NCBI GenBank assembly: GCA_934754975.1
Contig: CAKVKI010000023.1
Location: 1 to 17,571 of the forward strand
Length of the DNA: 17,571 nt
Origin: an uncultured Alistipes sp.
GTDB lineage: Bacteria; Bacteroidota; Bacteroidia; Bacteroidales; Rikenellaceae
Reading direction: 5' to 3'
Shown here: positions 7,742-15,772 of the stretch, piece by piece
Layout: every line of letters starts with the position of its first letter
How positions within the stretch are numbered: the stretch's first letter is position 1
Translations under genes and position numbers: made by a program
Notes under the pieces: generated by a model
The model's input: only the letters and a program-made list of their open reading frames with translations
The model's database searches: none
What the model was told of the DNA's origin: nothing

Positions 7742-9046
7742 TCAGCCGAATACGAGCGTGAAGGTCACGCGGCTGTCGGTATTGGCCGTCAGGCGCAGCG
7801 ACCCGTTGTGCAGCTGCATGATGCGGCGCGATACGCTAAGCCCGATGCCCGAGCCGTCGGGCTTGGTGGTGAAGAACGGCGTAAAGATATTTTCGGTTAC
7901 TTCGGCGGGGATTGCCCCGCCGTTGTTGCTTATTTCGATCACGACGTTCTCTTCGGCGTCGATGCGCGAGACGATCTCGATGACGGCGCCGCGTCTGGTG
8001 CCGACCGCCTCGCGCGCATTTTTGAGCAGGTTCACGACCACCTGTCCCACCAGCGTCCGGTCGGCATAGACCATCGTATCGGCCGGGGCGACGTCGAGCC
8101 GGATGTCGATCCCCTCGGCCGCGATCAGGGACACGGCGTGTTCCAGCACTTCCCCTACTTCGACCGGAGCCTTCTGGGGCGCCGGGATCTTGGTGAAACG
8201 GCGGAACGTCTCGACGAACTCCGTCAGCCGCCGGCTGGTGGCCGAGATCGTGTCGAGTCCGTGCGCCACGTCGGCGTTCATCTCCCGGTCGATATGCAGC
8301 AGGGTGTCGCTGAGCGAGGTGATCGGCGCCAGCGAGTTCATAATTTCGTGCGTCAGGATGCGCGTCAGCTTGCTCCACGACTCGATCTGCATTTCGCTCA
8401 TTTCGCTGTTGATGTCGCTCACCGCGATCACCCGCAGCAGCCGCTCTTCGAGCATGATCGCCGAGCATCCCAGCGAAAGGCTCATCTCTCCCGTTTCGGT
8501 TATGCACGACACATGGTGCTTTTCGCCCGGCCGGATGGCGGTCAGTACCCGGTAGGCTTCCGGGGCCGCCGGTTCCAGCTGCTGGATGTGGGTCATGCGC
8601 GGCAGTCCGAAGATGCGCAGCGCTTCGCCGTTGGCCTGGTAGACGCTTCCCGCATCGTTGATGGTGATAAGGCCCGTCCGGGCGCACTCCATAATCAATT
8701 GGTAGTAACGCTCCTTCTCTTCGGCGCGCAGTTTGGCGCGCACCATAATCTCCTTGATGCGGTTCAGGGCGGCGTTGAGCATGCCGTTATCCACCTTCGA
8801 GGAGTCTTCGTGGAAGCGGAACGTATAGTCGTCGTTGTCGATGGCGTTGAACATGAACGTCACGCGGCGGATCGAGTCGCTGTAAAGGCGCACGAGGCGG
8901 TATGCGGCGATTCCGATCATCGGGACGAAGAGAATTACGAGCGGATACCATGCGCCCGTGACCGACCAGCCCAGCCCGGCCGAAGCCCCTGCGAGCAGCG
9001 TCATGTAGCCGATCACCGGGCCGTAAGCTATTCCCTCTCGTTTCAT
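7742..9046 (-). CDS. NtrY-like sensor histidine kinase with PAS domain, partner of the sigma-54 activator
   Basis: This 434-residue kinase should phosphorylate the NtrC-type regulator encoded just upstream. Two hydrophobic segments (about 9-29 and 34-54) are separated by only a few residues, so there is no real periplasmic sensor domain. Then come a HAMP-like linker (about 55-110), a PAS-like domain (about 112-215, from YYQLIMECARTGLITINDAG) and the H-box LTHEIMNSLAPI with phospho-acceptor His233. The ATPase domain shows the N-box VNLLKNAREAV (Asn343), a G1 box ISNNGGAIP in which Asn replaces the usual Asp, the F-box TPFFTTK and the G2 box GSGIGLSVSRRI. The reading frame stays open upstream to 9256, but ATG at 9046 is chosen: it overlaps the regulator's stop as ATGA, a classic coupling arrangement, and starts the membrane segment properly. 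The signal it senses is unknown. Confidence 0.9.
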   Translation of the reverse strand: MKREGIAYGPVIGYMTLLAGASAGLGWSVTGAWYPLVILFVPMIGIAAYRLVRLYSDSIRRVTFMFNAIDNDDYTFRFHEDSSKVDNGMLNAALNRIKEIMVRAKLRAEEKERYYQLIMECARTGLITINDAGSVYQANGEALRIFGLPRMTHIQQLEPAAPEAYRVLTAIRPGEKHHVSCITETGEMSLSLGCSAIMLEERLLRVIAVSDINSEMSEMQIESWSKLTRILTHEIMNSLAPITSLSDTLLHIDREMNADVAHGLDTISATSRRLTEFVETFRRFTKIPAPQKAPVEVGEVLEHAVSLIAAEGIDIRLDVAPADTMVYADRTLVGQVVVNLLKNAREAVGTRRGAVIEIVSRIDAEENVVIEISNNGGAIPAEVTENIFTPFFTTKPDGSGIGLSVSRRIMQLHNGSLRLTANTDSRVTFTLVFG

Positions 9047-10398
9047 AATCCGTAGCGTTTGATTTTGTTGTAAAGCGTCTGGCGCGTGATGCCCAGCTGC
9101 CGGGCCACTTCCGTCAGGTTGCCGCCGCAGCGGGCCACCGCCTGCTCGATCATTCCGCGCTCCATCTCTTCGAGCGTCGAAAATGCCGCCGCAGGAGCTT
9201 CCGCCTGCGTCGGGCGCAGCAGCAGCGTCGAGGGGCCGATTCGCCCGCCGTCGCACATGATGACCGCTTTTTCAACGGTGTGCTGCAATTCGCGGATATT
9301 TCCCGCCCACGGGTATTCGGTCATTTCGTACACGGCCGCGTCGTCGAAGCCGCCGATCGGCTTGTTGTATTTGGCGGCGTACCGCTGCAGGAAAGACTCG
9401 GCCAGCGGCAGGATGTCCTCCCGGCGCTGGCGCAGGGGCGGCAGGTCGATGTGGATGGTGTTGATGCGGTAAAGCAGGTCTTCGCGGAATTCGCCCTCCG
9501 CGACCATGCCGAACAGGTTGCGGTTGGTGGCGCATACCAGGCGGATGTCCGTTTCGACGGGCGTGTTGCTGCCCACGCGGACGACCCGGCCGCTCTGGAT
9601 GGCCGTCAGCAGTTTGGACTGCAGGCGGGAGGGAAGGTTGCCGATCTCGTCGAGAAAGAGCGTGCCTCGGTGCGCCACTTCGAATTTTCCGGCGCGGTCG
9701 GCCCGGGCGTCGGTGAACGCCCCTTTGACGTGGCCGAACAGTTCGCTTTCGAAGAGCGTTTCGGGCACCGCGCCCATGTCCACGGCGACCATCAGTTCGT
9801 TGCGGCGGAGCGAACGGTTGTGTATTTCGCGCGCCAGCATCTCCTTGCCCGTGCCGTTCTCGCCCGTGATGAGGATATTGGCGTCGGTCGCCGCCACCTT
9901 CTCCACGATTTCGCGGATGCGGGCCATCGCGGGGCTCGCGCCCCAGAACATCGGCTGTTCGGCCGTCAGTTCGCGTTTGATCTCCTTGAGCTGCTTCACC
10001 TCGCGCTGCGAACGGACGAGGTTGTAGGCGTTGCGCAGCGAGGCTACCAGACGGTCGTTGTCCCACGGCTTGACCACGAAATCCACCGCCCCGTCGCGCA
10101 TGGCCCTTACGGCCAGGTCGATGTCGGCATAGGCCGTGAAAAGCACGACCTTGACGTCGGGCCGCCGGGCGTGAATCTCCCGCAGCCAGTAGATACCTTC
10201 GTTGCCGGTGTTGATCCCCGCCGTGAAGTTCATGTCGAGCAGCACCACGTCGATCTGCTCTTCGCGCAGGGTCGTCGCCAGGCGGTTGGGTGTGGGCAGG
10301 GTCAGCACGCGGGCGAAGTATTTTTCGAGCAGCAGACGCAGCGCCGACAGGATGCTGCGGTTGTCGTCCACGATCAGGAGTGTTCCCTCTTTTGCCAT
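9043..10398 (-). CDS. NtrC-family sigma-54-dependent response regulator
   Basis: This 451-residue protein is a phosphorylation-controlled enhancer-binding protein that uses ATP hydrolysis to open sigma-54 promoters. The receiver domain (about 5-125) has the acidic pair Asp11/Asp12, phospho-acceptor Asp55 (VVLLDMNF) and Lys110. The AAA+ domain (about 148-385) has Walker A GENGTGKE (179-186), [11 protein letters not shown] (the sigma-54 contact loop, GAFTDA instead of GAFTGA), Walker B GTLFLDEI (245-252), and arginine-finger candidates in [11 protein letters not shown]. The C-terminus (about 408-451) is a Fis-type helix-turn-helix ([20 protein letters not shown]). It sits first in the operon with the kinase, divergent from the export operon. 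A sigma-54 promoter with tandem candidate binding sites precedes that operon, which makes it the obvious target. No clear promoter of its own was seen. Confidence 0.94.
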   Translation of the reverse strand: MAKEGTLLIVDDNRSILSALRLLLEKYFARVLTLPTPNRLATTLREEQIDVVLLDMNFTAGINTGNEGIYWLREIHARRPDVKVVLFTAYADIDLAVRAMRDGAVDFVVKPWDNDRLVASLRNAYNLVRSQREVKQLKEIKRELTAEQPMFWGASPAMARIREIVEKVAATDANILITGENGTGKEMLAREIHNRSLRRNELMVAVDMGAVPETLFESELFGHVKGAFTDARADRAGKFEVAHRGTLFLDEIGNLPSRLQSKLLTAIQSGRVVRVGSNTPVETDIRLVCATNRNLFGMVAEGEFREDLLYRINTIHIDLPPLRQRREDILPLAESFLQRYAAKYNKPIGGFDDAAVYEMTEYPWAGNIRELQHTVEKAVIMCDGGRIGPSTLLLRPTQAEAPAAAFSTLEEMERGMIEQAVARCGGNLTEVARQLGITRQTLYNKIKRYGL

Positions 10399-10455
10399 GA
10401 TTCTTGTCGTTTTCGGGTTAAAAATACGGTTTAAAATCGGAAAAAAACGCCGTTT

Positions 10456-10493
10456 TGTCCATAATTTTTACATGGATGTCAAAAAAATTGACA
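10456..10493 (+). promoter_or_regulatory. Tandem candidate enhancer sites for the NtrC-type regulator
   Basis: Two elements of the form TGTC-N9-(G/T)ACA lie exactly 21 bp apart. The first is at 10456-10472 (TGTC then TACA). The second is at 10477-10493 (TGTC then GACA, extending to perfect TGTCAA-N5-TTGACA arms). The centres lie about 111 and 90 bp before the predicted sigma-54 start near 10575, on the same face of the helix. Paired dyads at this distance are typical binding sites for sigma-54 activators. Binding by the adjacent regulator is inferred from position only. Apart from these sites and the promoter, 10399-10601 holds only A/T-rich sequence. Confidence 0.5.
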
Positions 10494-10548
10494 CTATGGC
10501 TGCTGTGCGTTGTTTGTAATATATTGCAAATCAATGATTAGAAGTGTT

Positions 10549-10564
10549 TGGCATTGCGTTGGCA
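10549..10564 (+). promoter_or_regulatory. Sigma-54 promoter of the export operon
   Basis: The sequence TGGCATTGCGTTGGCA fits the sigma-54 consensus TGGCAcgN4TTGCW. GG at 10550-10551 (-24) and GC at 10562-10563 (-12) have exactly 10 bp between them. TGGCA of the -24 box is perfect, and the -12 box reads TGGCA against TTGCW. The expected start is near 10575, leaving a leader of about 27 bases before the TolC ATG at 10602. The promoter lies directly in front of an export operon whose divergent neighbour is a sigma-54 activator, which strongly raises its credibility. Confidence 0.75.
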
Positions 10565-10601
10565 TCCTCTTCGGGCAAAAGAAGAAGCCCTTATAAAACG
10601 C

Positions 10602-12074
10602 ATGAAACGATTCCTTTTGATCCTTTTGTTGTCAATTTATTGGACACTCGCCGCGGCGCAGAGTCCTCTTCCCGCTGCTTCGGAGCCTGTTCGGGCGGCG
10701 GATACAACGGCGGCGGACGCTGCGGCATTCCCGGCGGCGGCCGACACGACGTCGATGGTTTCGGTGCAGACCGCCGGCCCTGCGGCGGGAACGGCGTCCG
10801 GCGCTGTCTCTGCCCGCATGACGCTCAACGACTGCATGGCCTATGCCGTCGAACACAGTCCCGCCGTGCGTCAGCAGGACTACACCAACCGTAATTACCG
10901 CCAGGACTACATCGAGTCGGTGGCTTCGCTCGTGCCGTCGCTGGGCGGAACGGTCGGCGCATCGACAAGTTTCGGCCGCTCGGTGGACCCCGAAACCAAT
11001 ACCTATACCGACGTTTCGAACCTTTCCAACAACTACTCCGTGTCGGGGCAGATGCCTCTCTTTGCGGGCCTTTCGGGCATCAACACCATCCGCGTGGCCA
11101 AGGCGATGCGCCTGATGGGCGTCGAAGAGCTGCAGCAGGCCAAAGACGAAACGGCCCTCAAAACCATGCAGGCCTACTTTGACGTGGTCTATTACACAGA
11201 GAGCGTGCGCCTCGCCCGCGAACAGCTGGAGACCAGCGCGGCCAATCTGGCCAAGAGCCGCAAGCTCCTCGAACTGGGACTCAAGAGCGCCGCTGACGTG
11301 GCCGAAGTCGAGTCGCAGTGCGCCTCGGACGACTACCTGCTGACCCAGCAGGAGAACAACCTCGAACTGGCTAAAATCACCCTCTCCGAAACGATGAATT
11401 ACCCGGCCGACCGTACGCTGGAAGTCGATACCGATATCGCTATCGAAACTCCGGCGGGCGCGTCGCCCTTCTCCGACGTGCTTTCCTACGCCCTCGACAA
11501 CAATCCCAAGGCCCGAAGCGCGGCTTACGACGTGCGTCAGTCGCGTCTGCAGTACTCCGCCGCCAAGGGCGGGCTTTATCCGTCGGTCTATGTCGGCGGC
11601 GGTTATTCGACCAACTTCTTTATGAGTCTCGACGACCGTTCGCAGTATCCCGCTTTCAAGAGCCAGTTCCGCGACAACCGGGGTTACTACTTTTCGGCGC
11701 AGCTGAACATCCCGATCTTCGGGGGCCTCTCGCGCCGTACGAAGGTGAACCGCGCCCGCAACAACTGGCGCATTGCCGAGCAGCGTCACGACCAGACCCT
11801 GCGCGCCCTGCAGAGCGAGGTGGCGCAGAACTACCAGCAGATGCTCGGCTTCGGCAAGGAGTTCGTGCAGGCTTCGAAGAAGAGCGCCGCGGCCCGGCTG
11901 GCCTACGACGCCGTCGCCGGCAAGTACGAACGCGGCATGGTCTCGGCCCTCGACCTGCAGACCGCGGCCAACAACCTGCTGCAGGCCCGCTCCGAGCGGC
12001 TGCGCGCACGGCTTCAGTACATCATCAAAACGCGCCTTGTGGAGTATTACAACGGCCAGCCCCTGATCCGCTAA
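10602..12074 (+). CDS. TolC-like outer-membrane efflux channel protein
   Basis: This 490-residue protein should form the trimeric outer-membrane duct of a tripartite exporter. It has a type I signal peptide (MKRFLLILLLSIYWTLAAA, cut before Gln20) and then an Ala/Thr/Pro-rich low-complexity stretch (about 24-71). Two OEP repeats of the TolC family follow from MTLNDCMAYAVEHSPAVRQQ (about 72). Long helices (AREQLETSAANLAKSRKLLE and ALDLQTAANNLLQARSERLR) and strands with NYSVSGQMPLFAG and YFSAQLNIPIFGGLSRR match family landmarks. The frame is open back to 10548, but that would overlap the sigma-54 promoter, whereas ATG 10602 starts the signal peptide. It is the first gene of the operon, with 18 bp to the adaptor gene. 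The low-complexity N-terminal stretch is longer than in most TolC homologues. Confidence 0.93.
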   Translation: MKRFLLILLLSIYWTLAAAQSPLPAASEPVRAADTTAADAAAFPAAADTTSMVSVQTAGPAAGTASGAVSARMTLNDCMAYAVEHSPAVRQQDYTNRNYRQDYIESVASLVPSLGGTVGASTSFGRSVDPETNTYTDVSNLSNNYSVSGQMPLFAGLSGINTIRVAKAMRLMGVEELQQAKDETALKTMQAYFDVVYYTESVRLAREQLETSAANLAKSRKLLELGLKSAADVAEVESQCASDDYLLTQQENNLELAKITLSETMNYPADRTLEVDTDIAIETPAGASPFSDVLSYALDNNPKARSAAYDVRQSRLQYSAAKGGLYPSVYVGGGYSTNFFMSLDDRSQYPAFKSQFRDNRGYYFSAQLNIPIFGGLSRRTKVNRARNNWRIAEQRHDQTLRALQSEVAQNYQQMLGFGKEFVQASKKSAAARLAYDAVAGKYERGMVSALDLQTAANNLLQARSERLRARLQYIIKTRLVEYYNGQPLIR

Positions 12075-12092
12075 CGAAAAAACTCAGATAGA

Positions 12093-13355
12093 ATGGACAT
12101 CCGTATCGAAAAGAAAAAGGGCATTAAGGCCCTGTTCACCAAAAAAGGTATTCCCTATTTCGCCGGGGCGCTGTTCCTGGTCTTCGTGCTGTGGCTCGTG
12201 TTGCGCGACAACTCTTCGACGCTGCGCATCGACGCCCGCACGATCTCCACGGGGCAGGTCGTGCGCGGCGAATTCAACGATTATATCCGCGTCACGGGAC
12301 AGGTGCAGCCCATTACCACCGTGCAGCTCAGCCCGCTGGAAGCGGGTATCGTCGAACGGCTGGTAGTCGAGGAGGGCACTTCGGTCCGCAAGGGCGACGT
12401 GCTGGTCGTGCTGAGCAATACGTCGCTGACGCTCGAAATCCTCAACAGCGAAGCCGAGCTGGCCGAGAAGCAGAACATCCTGCGCAACACGCTGATCTCG
12501 ATGGAGCAGGAAAAACTCTCGCTGCGGCAGGACAAGGCGCAGCTGGACCTCGACGTGGCGCGCAAGAAGCGGGCGTGGCAGCAGAACGAGGAGCTTTACA
12601 AAAGCGCGCTGATCGCCCGCGAGGAGTGGCTTCAGGCCAGGGAGGATTACGAACTGGCCGAGAAGAAGCGCGAACTGAACATCGAGCGGCAGAAGCAGGA
12701 TTCGCTCTACCGTTCGGTGCAGGTCGAGCAGATGGAGGAGAACCTCGACAACATGAAGCGCAACATGCAGCTGATCCGCGAGCGCATCGGCAACCTGAAC
12801 GTCAAGTCGCCGATCGACGGCGAGGTGGGACTGTTGGACGTGGTGCTGGGCCAGTCGGTCTCGACCGGGCAGAAGATCGGCCAGATCAACGACCTCTCGG
12901 ACTACAAGGTCGAGGCGCAGATCGACGAAAGCTATATCGACCGCGTCCGGGCGGGACTCGAAGCCACTTTCGACCGGCAGGGCACGGATTACAAGGTCCG
13001 CCTGCGCAAAGTCTATCCCGAGGTGCGCAGCGGCCAGTTCCGCGCCGACTTTACCTTCCTGGGGGCGCATCCCGAAAACATCCGCAGCGGCCAGACCTAC
13101 TACCTGCACCTCGAATTGGGCCAGCCGACCGAAGCGGTCATTATCCCCCGCGGATCGTTCTACCAGACTACGGGCGGCGCGTGGATCTACGTTCTCTCGC
13201 CCGAAGGCGACAGGGCATACAAGCGCCCCATCCGCATCGGCCGCCAGAACCCGCAGTATTACGAAGTGCTGGAGGGGCTGGAGCCGGGCGAGCGGGTCAT
13301 TGTCTCGGGCTATGAAAATTACGGCGCCAACGACGTGCTGATCCTCAGTAAATAA
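12093..13355 (+). CDS. HlyD-family periplasmic adaptor (membrane fusion protein)
   Basis: This 420-residue protein bridges the inner-membrane permeases and the TolC-type channel. A single N-terminal membrane anchor (about 19-37, GIPYFAGALFLVFVLWLVL) lacks a lipobox. Next come the first lipoyl half (about 68-110, VTGQVQPITTVQLSPLEAGI), a long charged coiled-coil hairpin (about 111-234), and the second lipoyl half with LNVKSPIDGEVGLLDVVLGQ (about 235-270). A beta-barrel domain (VEAQIDESYIDRVRAG) and a membrane-proximal domain ending LEPGERVIVSGYENYGANDV complete it. This is the standard order for adaptors of MacA type that work with ABC exporters. It is followed by two FtsX-fold permeases, so it belongs to an ABC rather than an RND system. 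Confidence 0.92.
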   Translation: MDIRIEKKKGIKALFTKKGIPYFAGALFLVFVLWLVLRDNSSTLRIDARTISTGQVVRGEFNDYIRVTGQVQPITTVQLSPLEAGIVERLVVEEGTSVRKGDVLVVLSNTSLTLEILNSEAELAEKQNILRNTLISMEQEKLSLRQDKAQLDLDVARKKRAWQQNEELYKSALIAREEWLQAREDYELAEKKRELNIERQKQDSLYRSVQVEQMEENLDNMKRNMQLIRERIGNLNVKSPIDGEVGLLDVVLGQSVSTGQKIGQINDLSDYKVEAQIDESYIDRVRAGLEATFDRQGTDYKVRLRKVYPEVRSGQFRADFTFLGAHPENIRSGQTYYLHLELGQPTEAVIIPRGSFYQTTGGAWIYVLSPEGDRAYKRPIRIGRQNPQYYEVLEGLEPGERVIVSGYENYGANDVLILSK

Positions 13356-13391
13356 CTCCTCCTCTCAAACCCGATAAAACAGAAGAAAGAT

Positions 13392-15758
13392 ATGTTCCGG
13401 CAACTCAACTTCCGCTCGTTTTTCAACTTCTTGGGCCGCAACAAACTCTATGCGGCGATCAACATCTTCGGCCTCTCGGTCTCGCTGATGTTCGTGATCC
13501 TGATCGCCGACTACACCCTGCGGCAGCTCACCTGCGACGACTACCACGCCAAGTCCGGCCGCATCTACGCCATCGGCACCGAAGAGAGCCTGAACAGCGG
13601 CTATTACCTGCAGAAATACCTGCGGGACCGCTACCCCGAGATCGAATCGACCTGCTCCGTCTCCGCGTCCGGACAGTCTTCCAACGCCACGCAGCCCGTC
13701 GAAATCGGGCAGCAGAAATATACGGCCACGGTGCTTTTTGCAGACACGACCTTTTTCCGGATGTTCGATTTCCGGCTTCTGGACGGCGACCGCGGGCAGG
13801 CGTTGGCTTCGCGCGAAAACGTCGTCCTGTCCGAGTCGTTCGCCCGCAAGGCTTTCGGGACGTTCAACCCGATGGGGCAGGCGATCCGCTTCCCCGACGA
13901 GGAGAAAACCTACGTGGTGAGCGGCGTGGTGCGGGACATCGACCGCTCGGTGATTCCCAACATGGATATCATCATGCGTGCCGAGCGTCTCTGCGATATC
14001 AATCAGTCCAACGACGAACGTATGAGCAACTGCGGCGCCGTCACGACGTTCATACTGGAGAAGGAGGGCGCCGACCTGCGGGCCAAAATTCCCGATATGC
14101 TCGCTTATTTCAAGGAGATGTACTGGCCCTATATGGGCAATCTGGTCGGCCAGGTGACCCTCACGCCCCTGCGCGAAGTCTACTTCTCGCCGCTCAACGA
14201 TGTCTATTCGCTGCAGCACGGCAGCTGGGCGTTCGTGATGATTCTCTTCGGCGTGGGCGCCGTGATCCTGCTCTTCGCCGTGATGAACTACATCAACCTG
14301 ACGGTAGCGCAGACCGGGTTCCGGGCCAAGGAGATGGCCGCCCGGCGTCTGCTGGGCGCTTCGCGCGGCGAGATCATCCTCAAACTGATCCTCGAATCGA
14401 CGCTCATGTGCGTCGCGGCGCTCGTCGCGGCTTTCTTCCTCGCTGCGGCGGTTGAACCCTACGCTTCGCGGCTCGTCGAATCCAGGATGGACGTGTGGGG
14501 CGACATGACCCCTGCCGTTGCGGGCTGTTACGCGCTGTTTATCGCGGCGCTGGGCATTGTCGCCGGTATCGTCCCGGCGATGATGGTTTCGCGCTACAAA
14601 CCCGTCGATGTGGTGCGCGGCACCTTCCGCCGCCGTTCCAAGATGGTCTACAGCAAAGTTCTTATCGCCATCCAGAACATCATCACCATCGCCCTGATCG
14701 CCACTTCGCTCACCATCGGCCTGCAGATCCGCCACCTGATCTCCGCGCCGCTGGGCTACAATACGGCCGATATCCTCGATGTCTCGACCGACATTTTCAC
14801 CGGCAAACCCCAGATCGCGCAGTTCCGCGAAGAGCTGCTGCGCGAACCCTGCGTCGAAGCCGTCGCGCTGGGCTGCGGCACGCCCCACGACTTCGGCAAC
14901 AACAATACGATGCAGTACGGTCCCGACCGGATGGTCAGCTTCCAGATTTTCATCGGCGATTCGACTTATTTCCGGATACTGGGACTCGAACGTCTGCGCG
15001 ACAACCACCTCGCCCGTATGAACGGGAACAATACGGTTTTCATCAACCAGTACGCCTTGCGGGAACTGGGCATTGAGGAGAATGCCGAGGAATTCAAGGT
15101 CGGTGCGGATTACTCCTATCCCTACCAGATCGCAGGCATCTACCGCGACTTCCAGATCGGGTCGGCGCTCGACAAGCCCAAAGCGGCGATGCTGTGGCAG
15201 ACGGACGATATTGCGGATCAGTATCCGTGGAATATCCTGGTTAAAACCCGGGGCGACAAAACTGCGGCCTATAATACGGTGAAGTCGGTTTTCGAACGGA
15301 TCAGCGACGGCTCGGTTTTCACCGGAGCGGAATACATCGAACAGCAGATCGAAGCCGACTACGCCGACCAGCGGCGCATCCTGCATATCGTCGGCATCTT
15401 CACGTTGGTGGCCATCCTGATCTCGGCCCTCGGCCTGCTGGCCATGTCCACCTATTATATCCAGCAGAAAGAGCAGGAGGTCGCCGTGCGCAAAGTCTTC
15501 GGTTCGACCCGCGGCGAAGTCCTCGGGCGGCTGGTGGGCAGTTTCATGCGCATGGTCGGCGTGGCTTTCGTCGTCGCCGCGCCCGTGACGTGGTACCTGC
15601 TCGAACGCTGGCTGCAGGAGTACAGCGTGCGGATTCCGCTTTCTCCGCTGATCTTCCTCGCTGCCGGTGCGTTTTCGGCTGCTGTCGCCTTTATAGCCGT
15701 TTTCTGGCAAAGCAGCCGGGCGGCCAATGCCAACCCGATCGACGCCATTAAAAGTTAA
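13392..15758 (+). CDS. FtsX/MacB-fold ABC transporter permease, duplicated core
   Basis: This 788-residue inner-membrane protein has no ATPase domain. It has eight likely membrane helices: about 21-43, 278-302, 336-355, 372-398, 420-445, 662-686, 719-738 and 748-771. This is two copies of the unit helix, large periplasmic MacB_PCD domain, three-helix FtsX core. FtsX-core landmarks are FRAKEMAARRLLGASRGEII after helix 2 and KEQEVAVRKVFGSTRGEVLG after helix 6. The periplasmic part has the typical VLFADTTFFRMFDFRLLDGD and VVLSESFARKAFG. Permeases of this class do not move substrates through the membrane; they transmit ATPase-driven motion to the periplasm, as in MacB-type mechanotransmission. 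It lies 36 bp after the adaptor gene and 14 bp before a second, related permease, suggesting a heterodimer. The substrate is unknown. Confidence 0.9.
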   Translation: MFRQLNFRSFFNFLGRNKLYAAINIFGLSVSLMFVILIADYTLRQLTCDDYHAKSGRIYAIGTEESLNSGYYLQKYLRDRYPEIESTCSVSASGQSSNATQPVEIGQQKYTATVLFADTTFFRMFDFRLLDGDRGQALASRENVVLSESFARKAFGTFNPMGQAIRFPDEEKTYVVSGVVRDIDRSVIPNMDIIMRAERLCDINQSNDERMSNCGAVTTFILEKEGADLRAKIPDMLAYFKEMYWPYMGNLVGQVTLTPLREVYFSPLNDVYSLQHGSWAFVMILFGVGAVILLFAVMNYINLTVAQTGFRAKEMAARRLLGASRGEIILKLILESTLMCVAALVAAFFLAAAVEPYASRLVESRMDVWGDMTPAVAGCYALFIAALGIVAGIVPAMMVSRYKPVDVVRGTFRRRSKMVYSKVLIAIQNIITIALIATSLTIGLQIRHLISAPLGYNTADILDVSTDIFTGKPQIAQFREELLREPCVEAVALGCGTPHDFGNNNTMQYGPDRMVSFQIFIGDSTYFRILGLERLRDNHLARMNGNNTVFINQYALRELGIEENAEEFKVGADYSYPYQIAGIYRDFQIGSALDKPKAAMLWQTDDIADQYPWNILVKTRGDKTAAYNTVKSVFERISDGSVFTGAEYIEQQIEADYADQRRILHIVGIFTLVAILISALGLLAMSTYYIQQKEQEVAVRKVFGSTRGEVLGRLVGSFMRMVGVAFVVAAPVTWYLLERWLQEYSVRIPLSPLIFLAAGAFSAAVAFIAVFWQSSRAANANPIDAIKS

Positions 15759-15772
15759 AAAACCTCCCTGCC

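Noticed and set aside
9047..9256. N-terminal extension of the histidine kinase frame back to 9256
   Set aside because: The extension overlaps the helix-turn-helix end of the regulator and is arginine-rich shadow sequence. ATG 9046 in an ATGA overlap starts the membrane segment as expected.
10471..10500. TTGACA on the minus strand as a sigma-70 -35 box for the regulator gene
   Set aside because: No TATAAT-like element lies at proper spacing, and Bacteroidetes use TTTG/TAnnTTTG promoters instead. The sequence is better explained as one arm of the TGTC-N9-GACA dyad.
10548..10601. Upstream start of the TolC gene at a TTG codon at 10548
   Set aside because: It would place the sigma-54 promoter inside the coding region and put 18 residues in front of a clean signal peptide that begins at ATG 10602.
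13365..15710. A 781-codon open frame antisense to the first permease
   Set aside because: Its translation is rich in R, G, H and D with no domain, signal or start context. The plus-strand frame has clear FtsX motifs and eight membrane helices. Strong GC3 bias makes the antisense frame stop-poor.
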